From positions 116,908 to 178,844 of the forward strand of contig NZ_BBPP01000002.1 in the NCBI RefSeq assembly GCF_000787835.1: a DNA stretch of 61,937 nucleotides. The letters run 5' to 3'. A program made the position numbers and the translations under genes. This document shows positions 7,796-18,119 of the stretch, in pieces. The notes under the pieces were generated by a model. That model was not told where the DNA came from. It searched no databases and worked only from the letters and a program-made list of their open reading frames with translations. Within the stretch, counting starts at the first letter, position 1, and each line of letters begins with the position of its first letter. This DNA is from Streptacidiphilus melanogenes. Its GTDB lineage: Bacteria > Actinomycetota > Actinomycetes > Streptomycetales > Streptomycetaceae.

Positions 7796-9340
7796 ATGAC
7801 CACGAAAGCGTCCACCAGCACCGCCGTGCCGGCGGAATCCGCACCGCCCGACCGAAAGCGCTGGTGGGCGCTGGCCGCCGTCTGCCTGAGCGTGCTCGTG
7901 CTCGGATTCGACGGAACGATCCTCAACGTCGCCCTGCCCGACATGGCGGTGCAGCTGCACGCCACCACGGGACAGCTGCAGTGGATCGTCGACGCCTACC
8001 TCGTCGTCTTCGCCGCCGCGATGCTCCCGGCCGGGCTGCTCGGCGACCGCTTCGGGCGGCGCCGGCTGCTCATCGGCGGGCTGGCGCTCTTCGGCGTCGC
8101 CTCGCTGGTCGGCACGCTCGCGGACTCGCCGAACACGCTGATCGCCGTCCGCGCCGTGATGGGCCTCGGCGGCGCGCTCATCATGCCGCTCGGCATCGCG
8201 ATCCTGCCGAGCCTGTTCGCCCCGGCCGAACGGCCCCGCGCCATCGCCGTGATGACGGCGGGCATGGCCGTCGGCATGCCGCTCGGCCCGATGCTGGGCG
8301 GGCTGCTGCTCAACCACTTCTGGTGGGGCTCCATCTTCCTGATCAACGTCCCGCTGATCGCCGTCGGCATCGCCGCCTGCCTGTGGCTGGTGCCCGAGTC
8401 GCGCGACCCGTCGGTGCCCCGGGTCGACCCGCTCAGCGCCGTCGTCGGCGTGCTCGGCCTCGGCGCGCTCACCTTCGGCATCATCCAGGGCCCGACCGAC
8501 GGCTGGGGTTCCGCGCAGGTCGTCACCCCGCTGGTCGGATCCGTGCTGCTGCTCGGCTTCCTGGTCCGGCGCGAACGCACGCTGCCGCACCCGATGGTCG
8601 ACTTCACGCTGCTCGCCGACCGCGTCTACCGCTGGAGCACGGCCGCCTCGGTCCTGGTCTCCTTCGTGCTGATGGGCGGCCTGTTCGTGCTGCCCCAGTA
8701 CCTCCAGTCGGTCCTCGGCTACGACGCCCTCGGCACCGGCGTCCGGCTGATGCCGATGATGGCCGGCCTGCTGCTCGCGGCGCGCGTCGCGGAGCGCCTG
8801 GTCGCCAGGCTCTCGGTGCGCTGGGTCGTCGCCGCGGGCATGCTCGTCGTCGCCGCGTCGATGCTGCTCGGCGCCTCCACCACCACCGGCGACGGCTACG
8901 GCCGCACCGCACTGTGGCTCGGCCTGCTGGGCGTCGGCATGGGCTTCACCATGGTCCCGGCGATGGGCGCGGCGATGGCGGCGCTCCCTGACGACCGGGC
9001 CGGCGTCGGCTCCGGACTGCTGCAGACACTGCGCCAGTCCGCGAGCGCGGTCGGCGTGGCCCTGCTCGGCAGCCTGCTGGCCGGCGGCTACACCGCGCGG
9101 CTCGACACCGGCGGCCTTCCCGAGTCGCTGGCCCGCACAGCGAGCGGCTCGGTCTCGGCCGCCCAGGCCGTGGCCGAGAAGCTGCACGACACGGCGCTGG
9201 CCGCGTCCGCGCACGCCGCGTTCGTCCACGGCATGGACCTGGTGCTGCTCGCCTGCGGCATCGGCTCGGCCCTCTCGGCAGCGTTGATCGCCTGGCGGAT
9301 GCCCGGCTCGGGGGGCGGTGCGGGAGAATCCCAGGCATGA
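7796..9340 (+). CDS. MFS drug exporter, DHA2 (EmrB/QacA) family
   Basis: This is a 514-residue proton-coupled efflux protein with about 14 membrane segments. Visible markers are LDxT-like motif D1 (FDGTILNVALPDMA), motif A GDRFGRRR after TM2, and motif C-like GMPLGPMLGGLL in TM5. AGGGGG lies 5 nt before the ATG. The stop overlaps the start of the downstream tetR (ATGA), so the two are co-transcribed and translationally coupled. The perfect inverted repeat over the promoter indicates ligand-inducible control. The substrate cannot be read from sequence. Confidence 0.9.
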   Translation: MTTKASTSTAVPAESAPPDRKRWWALAAVCLSVLVLGFDGTILNVALPDMAVQLHATTGQLQWIVDAYLVVFAAAMLPAGLLGDRFGRRRLLIGGLALFGVASLVGTLADSPNTLIAVRAVMGLGGALIMPLGIAILPSLFAPAERPRAIAVMTAGMAVGMPLGPMLGGLLLNHFWWGSIFLINVPLIAVGIAACLWLVPESRDPSVPRVDPLSAVVGVLGLGALTFGIIQGPTDGWGSAQVVTPLVGSVLLLGFLVRRERTLPHPMVDFTLLADRVYRWSTAASVLVSFVLMGGLFVLPQYLQSVLGYDALGTGVRLMPMMAGLLLAARVAERLVARLSVRWVVAAGMLVVAASMLLGASTTTGDGYGRTALWLGLLGVGMGFTMVPAMGAAMAALPDDRAGVGSGLLQTLRQSASAVGVALLGSLLAGGYTARLDTGGLPESLARTASGSVSAAQAVAEKLHDTALAASAHAAFVHGMDLVLLACGIGSALSAALIAWRMPGSGGGAGESQA

Positions 9341-9981
9341 CCCCCGGCAATCCCCCCACCCGAACCGCCGCCGGCGCCGAGCTCGAAGAACGCCTCGCCG
9401 CCCCGCTGGGCCTGCGGGAACGCAAGAAGCTGAAGACCCGCCGCGCGATCCGCGCGGCGGCCTTCGGCCTGTTCAGCGAGCAGGGCTACGAAGCCACGAC
9501 GGTCGACCAGATCGCGGCCGCGGCGGAGGTCTCGCCCAGCACGTTCTTCCGCTACTTCCCCACCAAGGAAGACCTGGTCATCAGCGACGACTACGACCCG
9601 TTGATGGAGGTCTCGTTCCGCTCGCGCCCGGCCGACGAGCCGCTGATCGAGTCCGTGCGGCAGGCGATGACCGATCCGCTGCGCCAGGTCCTCGCCGCCG
9701 AGCGCGAGGAGGTGCTGCTGCGCATGCAGCTGTACCGGGCGGTCCCGGCGATCCGCGCCCGCGCGCTGGCGGAGATGCAGCGCACCGGCGAGATGATGTG
9801 CCGGCTCCTCGCGGAACGGACCGGCCTGCCCGCGGACGGCCTGGAACTGCGCACCCTGGTCGCGGCGGTCCTCGCGGTGTCGAGCGAGGCGGTGCAGTAC
9901 TGGGCCGAACGCGGGGGCCATGACGATCTGGAGTCCCTGCTGAACACGGCGTTCAGGTCGCTGGGCAGCCCCGGCCTGTAG
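9337..9981 (+). CDS. TetR family transcriptional regulator
   Basis: This 214-residue repressor carries an N-terminal TetR helix-turn-helix (about residues 29-75: KTRRAIRAAAFGLFSEQGY, then TTVDQIAAAAEVSPSTFFRYF) and a helical ligand-binding domain of the common actinobacterial type. The ATG overlaps the exporter stop codon by four bases. I infer that it binds the 28-bp inverted repeat at 7756-7783 and represses the operon until a substrate of the exporter releases it. Confidence 0.88.
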   Translation: MTPGNPPTRTAAGAELEERLAAPLGLRERKKLKTRRAIRAAAFGLFSEQGYEATTVDQIAAAAEVSPSTFFRYFPTKEDLVISDDYDPLMEVSFRSRPADEPLIESVRQAMTDPLRQVLAAEREEVLLRMQLYRAVPAIRARALAEMQRTGEMMCRLLAERTGLPADGLELRTLVAAVLAVSSEAVQYWAERGGHDDLESLLNTAFRSLGSPGL

Positions 9982-9992
9982 CCGGCGGCCGG

Positions 9993-9999
<7 letters not shown>
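9973..9999. terminator. possible convergent terminator hairpin
   Basis: GGCCTG (9973-9978) pairs with CAGGCC (9994-9999), with inner CCGGC/GCCGG pairing, at the junction of the converging tetR and yyaL-like genes. The stem is short and only moderately convincing. Confidence 0.35.
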
Positions 10000-12011
<2,012 letters not shown>

Positions 12012-12115
12012 CTCGCCAGCCTCTCACATGGCTGAAGGTCTGAACGTGCAGCGACCCGGAGCCGGGCCCACGATGGAGGGGAGGTCACCACGCCGCACCG
12101 AGGAGGTGACGCCGC

Positions 12116-12418
12116 ATGCGCACGATCATGACCGTCAGCATGGACACGGACAAGGCGAACGAGGTCATCCTCGCCAAGCGCCTACAGGAGTTCATGCAGT
12201 CCCGGCTGGCAGCGCTGAAGCCCGAAGCCGCCTACTTCTGGACCCTGAACGGGAAGCGGGGCGGTTTCGTCGTCTTCGACCTCAAGGAGCCGGCCCAGAT
12301 CCCCTCCATCGCCGAGCCGTTCTTCCAGGAGCTCGGCGCCGAGGTCTCCTTCTCACCCGTCATGGTGCCGGAGGACATCGGCAAGGGCCTCGACCCCGAC
12401 TACACGCCGCCCGCCTGA
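12116..12418 (+). CDS. small conserved protein, 100 aa (DUF3303-like)
   Basis: This is a small soluble alpha/beta protein. The core LKPEAAYFWTLNGKRGGFVVF, DLKEPAQIPSIAEPFFQ and AEVSFSPVMVPEDI resembles a family of uncharacterised ferredoxin-like single-domain proteins in actinobacteria. A strong GAGGAGGTG ribosome site 7 nt upstream decides the ATG at 12116. Expression is probably monocistronic: a 14-bp stem-loop follows the gene at 12482. No function is assigned. Confidence 0.7.
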   Translation: MRTIMTVSMDTDKANEVILAKRLQEFMQSRLAALKPEAAYFWTLNGKRGGFVVFDLKEPAQIPSIAEPFFQELGAEVSFSPVMVPEDIGKGLDPDYTPPA

Positions 12419-12481
12419 CCCGGCCCCGACGACGGCCTCGGTCTCGGCCACGACCGCCACGACCACGCCGCCCTCATGCGG

Positions 12482-12517
12482 TGGAAGCCCAGGTCGACGC
12501 TTGGACCTGGGCTTCCA
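12482..12517. terminator. bidirectional terminator hairpin
   Basis: TGGAAGCCCAGGTC (12482-12495) and its perfect complement (12504-12517) enclose an 8-nt loop between two converging genes. There is no U-tract, as is usual in this group. Confidence 0.65.
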
Positions 12518-12536
12518 GGCAGCCGTCCGGCCCGGC

Positions 12537-13556
12537 CTACCAGGCGTACGCCTCCGGCGCGGGGCCCGGTCCGGGGAAGATCTCGTCGAGACCGGCCAGC
12601 AGTTCCTCAGAAAGCGTCAGCTCCAGCGCCCGCAGCGCGGACTCCAACTGCTCGTGCGTGCGTGGCCCGACGATCGGGCCGGTGACGCCGGGACGGGTCA
12701 GCAGCCAGGCCAGCGCCACCTCGCCCGGCTCCAGGCCGTGCTTGGCCGCCAGGTTCTCGTACGCCTCCACCCTCGCGCGGACCGCCGGATCGGCCAGCCC
12801 GGCCGCCGAACGGCCCGCCCTGGTGCGGGCGCCGCTGCCCTCGGCCTCCTTGCGCAGCGCCCCGCCGAGCAGGCCCTGGTGCAGGGGCGACCACGGGATG
12901 ACGCCGAGCCCGTACTCCTGCGCGGCCGGGATGACCTCCAGCTCGGAGCGCCGCTCGAAGAGGTTGTACAGGCACTGCTCGCTGACCAGGCCCAGCCCGG
13001 GCCGATCACGCCGGGCCGTCTCGTTGGCCTGGGCGATCTTGTATCCGGGGAAGTTGGAGGAGCCCGCGTAGAGGATCTTGCCCTGCTGCACCAGCACGTC
13101 CACGGCCTGCCAGATCTCCTCGAAGGAGGTCAGCCGGTCGACGTGGTGGAACTGGTAGAGGTCGATGTGGTCGGTGCCGAGCCGCCGCAGGCTGGCCTCG
13201 ACGGAGCGGCGGATGTTCACCGCCGAGAGCCGGTCGAAGTTGGGCCAGGAGGCGCCGACGATGGGCTCGCCGTCGATCATGTTGCCGTAGACCTTGGTGG
13301 CCAGCACGACCTTGTCGCGTCGCCCGCCGCCCTTGGCGAGCCAGGATCCGACGATCTCCTCGGTCAGGCCCTTGTGCTCGTTGAGCCCGTAGATGTTCGC
13401 GGTGTCGAAGAAGTTGACCCCGGCGTCGAGCGCGGCGTCCATCAGGCCGTGGGAGGCGGCCTCGTCCGTCTGCGGGCCGAAGTTCATCGTGCCGAGGACG
13501 AGGCGGCTGACCCTGACCCCGGTGCGTCCGAGCTGCGTGTACTCCATGCAGTCCAT
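12537..13556 (-). CDS. aldo/keto reductase
   Basis: This is an NADPH-dependent (beta/alpha)8 oxidoreductase of about 339 residues. The family motifs are plain: YTQLGRTGVRVSRLVLGTM, FDTANIYG with the catalytic Asp/Tyr, the catalytic Lys in VVLATKVYG, the His in LYQFHHVDRLT, and C-terminal NADPH contacts in GPIVGPRTHEQL. Two ATGs are nine bases apart. The upstream one (13556) is preferred because AGGAAGG sits 4 nt before it, although homologues usually begin with MEYTQ (13547). The substrate is unknown. The gene is divergent from gadB. Confidence 0.88.
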   Translation of the reverse strand: MDCMEYTQLGRTGVRVSRLVLGTMNFGPQTDEAASHGLMDAALDAGVNFFDTANIYGLNEHKGLTEEIVGSWLAKGGGRRDKVVLATKVYGNMIDGEPIVGASWPNFDRLSAVNIRRSVEASLRRLGTDHIDLYQFHHVDRLTSFEEIWQAVDVLVQQGKILYAGSSNFPGYKIAQANETARRDRPGLGLVSEQCLYNLFERRSELEVIPAAQEYGLGVIPWSPLHQGLLGGALRKEAEGSGARTRAGRSAAGLADPAVRARVEAYENLAAKHGLEPGEVALAWLLTRPGVTGPIVGPRTHEQLESALRALELTLSEELLAGLDEIFPGPGPAPEAYAW

Positions 13557-13631
13557 CCAACCTTCCTGGAGTGCACTCGAAGCAAGCGTTTCGCCGCGCC
13601 GTCCGCGCGGGCGGTGCATAGTCTGGTCGTC

Positions 13632-15041
13632 ATGGCGCTGCATCAGGGACAGGACAAGCAAAAGCCGCTGAGCCTCCCGCGGGTGACCGGCGTGGAGGAT
13701 CTCCTCAACGGGATGGAGGAGGCGGTACCGAAGAACCGCCTCCCGCACACCCCCCTTCCGGCCGCGATCGCCCGCCAGCTGATCCGCGACGAGCTGCTGC
13801 TCGACGGCAACGCACGGCTCAACCTCGCCACCTTCGTGACCACCTGGATGGATCCGCAGGTCACCGAGCTGATCGGCGAGTGCCTCGACAAGAACATGAT
13901 CGACAAGGACGAGTACCCGCAGACGGCCGAGTTCGAGCGCCGCTGTGTGAACATCCTTGCCGACCTGTGGCACGCACCGGACGCCACCAAGGCCGTCGGC
14001 TGCTCCACCACCGGCTCCAGCGAGGCCTGCATGCTCGCCGGGATGGCGCTCAAGCGGCGCTGGATGCAGCGCAACCGCGAGAAGTACGACAGCGGCGCCG
14101 CCCGCCCCAACCTGGTGATGGGCGCGAACGTCCAGGTGTGCTGGGAGAAGTTCTGCAACTTCTGGGAGGTCGAGTGCCGGCTCGCCCCCATGGAGGGCGA
14201 GCGGTACCACCTCGACGCGCCGTCCGCGCTGGCCCTGGTCGACGAGAACACCATCGGGGTCGTCGGGGTCCTCGGGTCCACCTTCGACGGCAGCTTCGAG
14301 CCGATCAAGGAGATCTGCGACGCGCTGGACGACCTGCAGCGACGGACCGGGCTGGACGTCCCCGTCCACGTCGACGGCGCGTCCGGGGGCATGATCGCGC
14401 CCTTCCTGGACCCGGATCTGCTCTGGGACTTCCGCCTGCCGCGCGTCGCCTCGATCAACACCTCCGGCCACAAGTACGGCCTGGTCTACCCGGGCGTCGG
14501 CTGGGCGCTGTGGCGGGACGCGGAGGCCCTGCCCGAGGAGCTGGTCTTCCGGGTCAACTACCTGGGCGGCAACATGCCGACGTTCGCGCTCAACTTCTCG
14601 CGCCCCGGCGCCCAGGTGATCGCCCAGTACTACAACTTCCTCCGCCTGGGCCGGGCCGGTTTCACGGCGGTCCAGCAGGCGTCACGCGACGTCGCCGTCC
14701 GCCTCGCCCAGGGCATCGAGGGGCTCGGCGTCTTCCGACTGCTGACGCGCGGCGACGAGCTGCCCGTGTTCGCCTTCACCACGACGGACGACGTGACGTC
14801 GTTCGACGTCTTCGACGTCTCCCGCAGGCTCCGCGAACGCGGCTGGCTGGTGCCGGCGTACACCTTCCCGGAGAACCGCACGGACCTGGCGGTCATCCGC
14901 ATCGTCATCCGCAACGGGTTCACCCTCGACCTGGCGGACCTCCTGCTCAACGACCTGGCCCGGTTGCTGCCCGAGCTCCAGGCCCAGCCGAACCCGGGCA
15001 CCGAGCACGGCGTGACGCCCAGGGAGGGCTTCCACCACTGA
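13632..15041 (+). CDS. gadB: glutamate decarboxylase
   Basis: This 469-residue PLP enzyme converts L-glutamate and a proton to GABA and CO2, serving acid resistance or GABA metabolism. Group II decarboxylase features are present: TTWMDPQVTELI, CSTTGSSEACMLAGMALKR, the HVDGASGGMIAPF aspartate motif, and the PLP lysine in NTSGHKYGLVYPG (near residue 281). TAGTCT (13619-13624) lies 7 nt before the ATG without a ribosome site, so the message is probably leaderless. No glutamate/GABA antiporter is adjacent. A hairpin follows at 15055. Confidence 0.93.
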   Translation: MALHQGQDKQKPLSLPRVTGVEDLLNGMEEAVPKNRLPHTPLPAAIARQLIRDELLLDGNARLNLATFVTTWMDPQVTELIGECLDKNMIDKDEYPQTAEFERRCVNILADLWHAPDATKAVGCSTTGSSEACMLAGMALKRRWMQRNREKYDSGAARPNLVMGANVQVCWEKFCNFWEVECRLAPMEGERYHLDAPSALALVDENTIGVVGVLGSTFDGSFEPIKEICDALDDLQRRTGLDVPVHVDGASGGMIAPFLDPDLLWDFRLPRVASINTSGHKYGLVYPGVGWALWRDAEALPEELVFRVNYLGGNMPTFALNFSRPGAQVIAQYYNFLRLGRAGFTAVQQASRDVAVRLAQGIEGLGVFRLLTRGDELPVFAFTTTDDVTSFDVFDVSRRLRERGWLVPAYTFPENRTDLAVIRIVIRNGFTLDLADLLLNDLARLLPELQAQPNPGTEHGVTPREGFHH

Positions 15042-15054
15042 GGCCGTTGGCGGG

Positions 15055-15100
15055 GCCGAGGAGTGGCGGGCCACCTTCGCGGCGCGCGTCACTCCTCGGC
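15055..15100. terminator. convergent terminator hairpin
   Basis: GCCGAGGAGTG (15055-15065) pairs perfectly with CACTCCTCGGC (15090-15100) across a GC-rich loop. The right arm overlaps the 3' end of the nickel transporter gene, so it could serve both converging genes. Confidence 0.5.
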
Positions 15101-16207
15101 GGCGACGGCCACCGTCGCCGCCTGACCGCCGGGGGCCAGGGCCCACTTCTCCTCGACCCGGCCGAAGCGCCAGAACGCCAGCGCCACCACCCAGGTGACG
15201 ACGAAGAGCCCGACGATCACGAAGCCGACGTTGTTCAGGTCCAGTCCGGCGATCCAGCCGATCACGCCGCCGCTGATGTTCAGCTTCTCCGCCAGCAGAC
15301 CGGTCAGCTCGATGCCGCCGATGATCACCGCCACGGCGACCGACAGGCCAGTGATCGTGATGTTGTAGTAGACCTTGCGGACCGGCTGCGAGAAGGCCCA
15401 CTCGTAGGCGAAGTTCATGAACGAGCCGTCGATGGTGTCCAGCAGCGACATGCCGGCCGCGAAGAGCACGGGCAGGGTCAGGATCGCGTACCAGGGCAGC
15501 GAGAAGGCCGAGGCTCCGCCCGCGAGCACCAGCAGCGAGACCTCGGTCGCGGTGTCGAAGCCGAGACCGAACAGCAGGCCGACCGGGTACATGTGCCACG
15601 GCTTGGAGACGGCCTTGGTCACGCGGCCCAGGATGCGGTTCATCAGCCCGCGCTTGTTCAGGTGCTCCTCGAGCTCCGCCTCGGAGTACTCGCCTCCCCG
15701 CATCTTCCGGAAGACCTTGACGATGCCGACCAGCACCACCGCGTTGATCGCGGCGATCAGCATCAGGAAGGTGCCGGAGACGGTCGTGCCGATCGTTCCG
15801 GCGAGGGTCTGCAGTGTCGAGGAGCCGTTGGAGACCTGGCCGGCCAGGGCCTTCACGCCGAAGGAGAGCAGCAGGCAGAGGCCGAAGACGACGGAGGAGT
15901 GGCCGAGGGAGAACCAGAAGCCGACCGAGAGCGGCCGCTTGTCCTCGCCCATCAGCTTGCGGGTGGTGTTGTCGATCGCCGCGATGTGGTCGGCGTCGAA
16001 GGCGTGCCGCATGCCCAGGGTGTACGCGGTCAGGCCGATGCCGAGGCCGAAGGCCTGGGTGCCGACCTGGTAGTGGTGCGGGGCGACGATCAGCGCGAGA
16101 ACGCCCCAGCCGACGACGTGCAGGGCGACGACGAACGCCGCCATGCCCCCCAGCCGGGCCCATTCACGCCGGGTCAGCGCGCCCTTGATCCGCGTGATCG
16201 TCCCCAT
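15089..16207 (-). CDS. HoxN/NixA-family (NiCoT) nickel/cobalt transporter
   Basis: This 372-residue permease of about eight membrane segments imports Ni2+ or Co2+. The NiCoT signature RHAFDADHIAAIDNTTRKLM is intact (the HxxxxDH metal motif), as are FSLGHSSVVF, LGFDTATEVSLL and LLDTIDGSFMNFAYEWAF. ATG at 16207 is chosen for its GGAGGGG eight nt upstream. A hairpin (16221-16246) directly precedes that site and a Nur-box-like sequence (16267-16283) lies in the promoter, so nickel-dependent repression is expected. Likely clients are nickel enzymes such as superoxide dismutase, urease or hydrogenase, none of which is in the window. Confidence 0.92.
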   Translation of the reverse strand: MGTITRIKGALTRREWARLGGMAAFVVALHVVGWGVLALIVAPHHYQVGTQAFGLGIGLTAYTLGMRHAFDADHIAAIDNTTRKLMGEDKRPLSVGFWFSLGHSSVVFGLCLLLSFGVKALAGQVSNGSSTLQTLAGTIGTTVSGTFLMLIAAINAVVLVGIVKVFRKMRGGEYSEAELEEHLNKRGLMNRILGRVTKAVSKPWHMYPVGLLFGLGFDTATEVSLLVLAGGASAFSLPWYAILTLPVLFAAGMSLLDTIDGSFMNFAYEWAFSQPVRKVYYNITITGLSVAVAVIIGGIELTGLLAEKLNISGGVIGWIAGLDLNNVGFVIVGLFVVTWVVALAFWRFGRVEEKWALAPGGQAATVAVAAEE

Positions 16208-16220
16208 GCCGCACACCCCT

Positions 16221-16246
16221 CCGTGGTTCGTCCTGCTCAACCACGG
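16221..16246 (-). promoter_or_regulatory. leader hairpin abutting the NiCoT ribosome site
   Basis: On the minus strand CCGTGGTT and AACCACGG enclose a 10-nt loop, and the stem ends at the first bases of the GGAGGGG ribosome site. It could affect translation initiation or mRNA stability. Confidence 0.45.
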
Positions 16247-16266
16247 TAGGGGCTGCCAATATTCAG

Positions 16267-16283
16267 TTGCAAGTCATTCGCAA
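16267..16283 (-). promoter_or_regulatory. Nur box (nickel-responsive Fur-family repressor site)
   Basis: TTGCAA-GTCAT-TCGCAA matches the Streptomyces Nur consensus tTGCaa-N5-ttGCAA with one mismatch. It lies 60-76 bp before the start of a nickel/cobalt transporter, the expected kind of target. Confidence 0.65.
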
Positions 16284-16305
16284 TAGCGAGGTGTTCGCGT
16301 CAGCG

Positions 16306-16521
16306 TCAGCTGTTCTTGGGCTCCGCGGCGGACGCGGGCTCGCCCGGCACGGGCTCCTCCACGAAGTCGACCTTGCCCAGCGAACGGTTCATGGCCTTCA
16401 AGATCCACCAAGTGCCCGCGCCCAGCGCGGCGAAGACCAGAAAGCCGAGGATGCCCGGGGTGACCTTGTTCTCGTCCAGGGCGAGCAGGGCGGTGGCGGC
16501 GGGGTGCATGGCAGTGTTCAC
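16306..16521 (-). CDS. small single-pass membrane protein, 71 aa
   Basis: The product has one transmembrane helix (about residues 23-43, TPGILGFLVFAALGAGTWW) followed by a short charged cytoplasmic tail (MNRSLGKVDFVEEP). The GTG at 16521 is 12 bp downstream of the mca stop, so the two genes form an operon, as I recall from related genomes. No function is known. It may be membrane-linked to the mycothiol detoxification gene or simply co-transcribed. Confidence 0.75.
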   Translation of the reverse strand: MNTAMHPAATALLALDENKVTPGILGFLVFAALGAGTWWILKAMNRSLGKVDFVEEPVPGEPASAAEPKNS

Positions 16522-16533
16522 CGTTCCATCGTC

Positions 16534-17421
16534 TCAGGAGGCGTTGGAGATCTTGGCAGCGATCCCCTCGAAGAGGTCCGCCTCCGGAATGGACGAGTCG
16601 ACCAGGGAGCGGGCGAGCTCGTAGTCCTCCGTCGGCCACACCTCGCGCTGGATCTCCATCGGCACCCGGAACCACGGGCCGTCCGGGTCGATCTGGGTGG
16701 CGTGGGCGATCAGCGCCTTGTCGCGGATCTCGAAGAAGTCGCCGCAGGGCACGCGCGTGGTGATCTCACGCGGCTTGCGGTCCGACTCCTCCCAGCGGGC
16801 GATCCACTCCTTGTACGGGGACTCCAGGCCGCGCGCGTTCATCGCCGCGTCCAGAGCCTTGATCCGCTCCAGGGAGATGCCCTGGTTGTAGTACACCTTC
16901 AGCGGCTGCCACGGCTCGCCCGCCTCCGGGTAGGCGTCCGGGTCCCCCGCCTTGTCGAAGGCCAGCATCGTGATCTTGTGGGTCATGATGTGGTCCGGGT
17001 GCGGGTAGCCGCCGTTCTCGTCGTACGTGGTGATCACGTGCGGACGGAACTCGCGGATCAGCCTGACCAGCGCGCCGGCCGCCTCCTCCACCGGCTGGAG
17101 CGCGAAACACCCCTCCGGCAGCGGCGGCAGCGGGTCGCCCTCCGGCAGGCCGGAGTCGACGAAGCCGAGCCAGGCTTGCTTGACGCCGAGGATCTCGCGC
17201 GCGGCGTCCATCTCCTTGGCCCGGACCTCGTGGATGTTCTCCTCGATCCACGGGTCCCCCTGGAGCTTCGGGTTCAGCACCGAACCACGCTCGCCCCCCG
17301 TGCATGTGGCCACGAGCACGTCCACGCCACGCGAGACGTACATCGCCATGGTGGCCGCGCCCTTGCTGGACTCGTCGTCCGGGTGCGCGTGCACCGCCAT
17401 CAAACGCAACTGCTCAGTCAC
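16534..17421 (-). CDS. mca: mycothiol conjugate amidase Mca
   Basis: The 295-residue zinc amidase cleaves mycothiol S-conjugates of electrophiles and antibiotics, releasing a mercapturic acid for export and recycling GlcN-Ins. The LmbE/PIG-L fold signature HAHPDDESSKGAA (zinc ligands His13, Asp16) and YPHPDHIMTHKI (third ligand His) are present, together with the Mca-specific CTGGERGSVLNP. Mycothiol is confined to actinobacteria, which supports the taxonomy. The ATG at 17421 is divergent from the DUF4307 gene, and a small membrane protein follows in the operon. Confidence 0.95.
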   Translation of the reverse strand: MTEQLRLMAVHAHPDDESSKGAATMAMYVSRGVDVLVATCTGGERGSVLNPKLQGDPWIEENIHEVRAKEMDAAREILGVKQAWLGFVDSGLPEGDPLPPLPEGCFALQPVEEAAGALVRLIREFRPHVITTYDENGGYPHPDHIMTHKITMLAFDKAGDPDAYPEAGEPWQPLKVYYNQGISLERIKALDAAMNARGLESPYKEWIARWEESDRKPREITTRVPCGDFFEIRDKALIAHATQIDPDGPWFRVPMEIQREVWPTEDYELARSLVDSSIPEADLFEGIAAKISNAS

Positions 17422-17527
17422 TGCCCCTGTGCCCTTCGTCTTCGGTACAGACTCCTATAGTGACGGACGGGGGTATGCCGTTGATTCCGCGATCATGCGC
17501 GGAACCCCCGAAGGAGGCCAAAGTCCG

Positions 17528-17965
17528 ATGGCGGATACGACCCCGGACGTACGCCCGGCCGAGAGCGCGGCCGAGCAGCTCGCCGCGCAGCCGCCCGTCG
17601 GCCGCTACGGCCGCCGCGACGAGAAGAAGGCGCGGGTGCGCGGCAAGCGCGTCTACTACGTCACCGTCGGGCTCGCGCTCGCCCTGGTCGCGGCGATCGG
17701 CTACAAGTACGTCTCCGGCAACCCCGTCAACGGCGAGGTGCAGACCTTCCAGGTGATCTCCGACCACGAGGTGAGGATCACGCTGGAGGTGAGCAAGCCC
17801 GGCGACCAGGCCGCCTCCTGCACCGTCCGCTCGCGCGACGCGAACGGCGACGAGGTGGGGCGCGTCAGCGTCGCCATCCCCAAGGGCACGAGCGACACGC
17901 AGACGACCGTGCTGCTCAGGACCACGTCCCGCGGCACCACGGGAGAGCTCGTCGGCTGCTCCTGA
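17528..17965 (+). CDS. DUF4307 membrane-anchored protein
   Basis: This is a 145-residue protein with a cytoplasmic, Ala-rich N-terminus ending in RYGRRDEKKARVRGKR, one transmembrane helix (about residues 44-65) and an extracytoplasmic beta-rich domain with a pair of conserved cysteines (AASCTVRSRD and GELVGCS). Order, size and motifs match the actinobacterial DUF4307 family, whose function is unknown. The ATG at 17528 is supported by GGAGG ten nt upstream. Its position between mca and greA is conserved in streptomycetes as I recall. Confidence 0.8.
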   Translation: MADTTPDVRPAESAAEQLAAQPPVGRYGRRDEKKARVRGKRVYYVTVGLALALVAAIGYKYVSGNPVNGEVQTFQVISDHEVRITLEVSKPGDQAASCTVRSRDANGDEVGRVSVAIPKGTSDTQTTVLLRTTSRGTTGELVGCS

Positions 17966-18119
17966 CCGGGGGCCCGGGGCCCCCTCCACGAGGGGTCGCG
18001 ACCCGGGTGACGCTCTTCACGGCTCCTGACTCCCGGCGCGGGAATTGTTAGGGTTGTGGTTTCGCCCGTTCCGACCGAGCGGGCGATGCTTTGTATCCCA
18101 GTACCTACGAGGAGCACCA

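Noticed and set aside
13880-16249. Plus-strand frame spanning gadB and the nickel transporter
   Set aside because: It overlaps two strongly supported genes in other frames and is Arg/Gln-rich without family resemblance.
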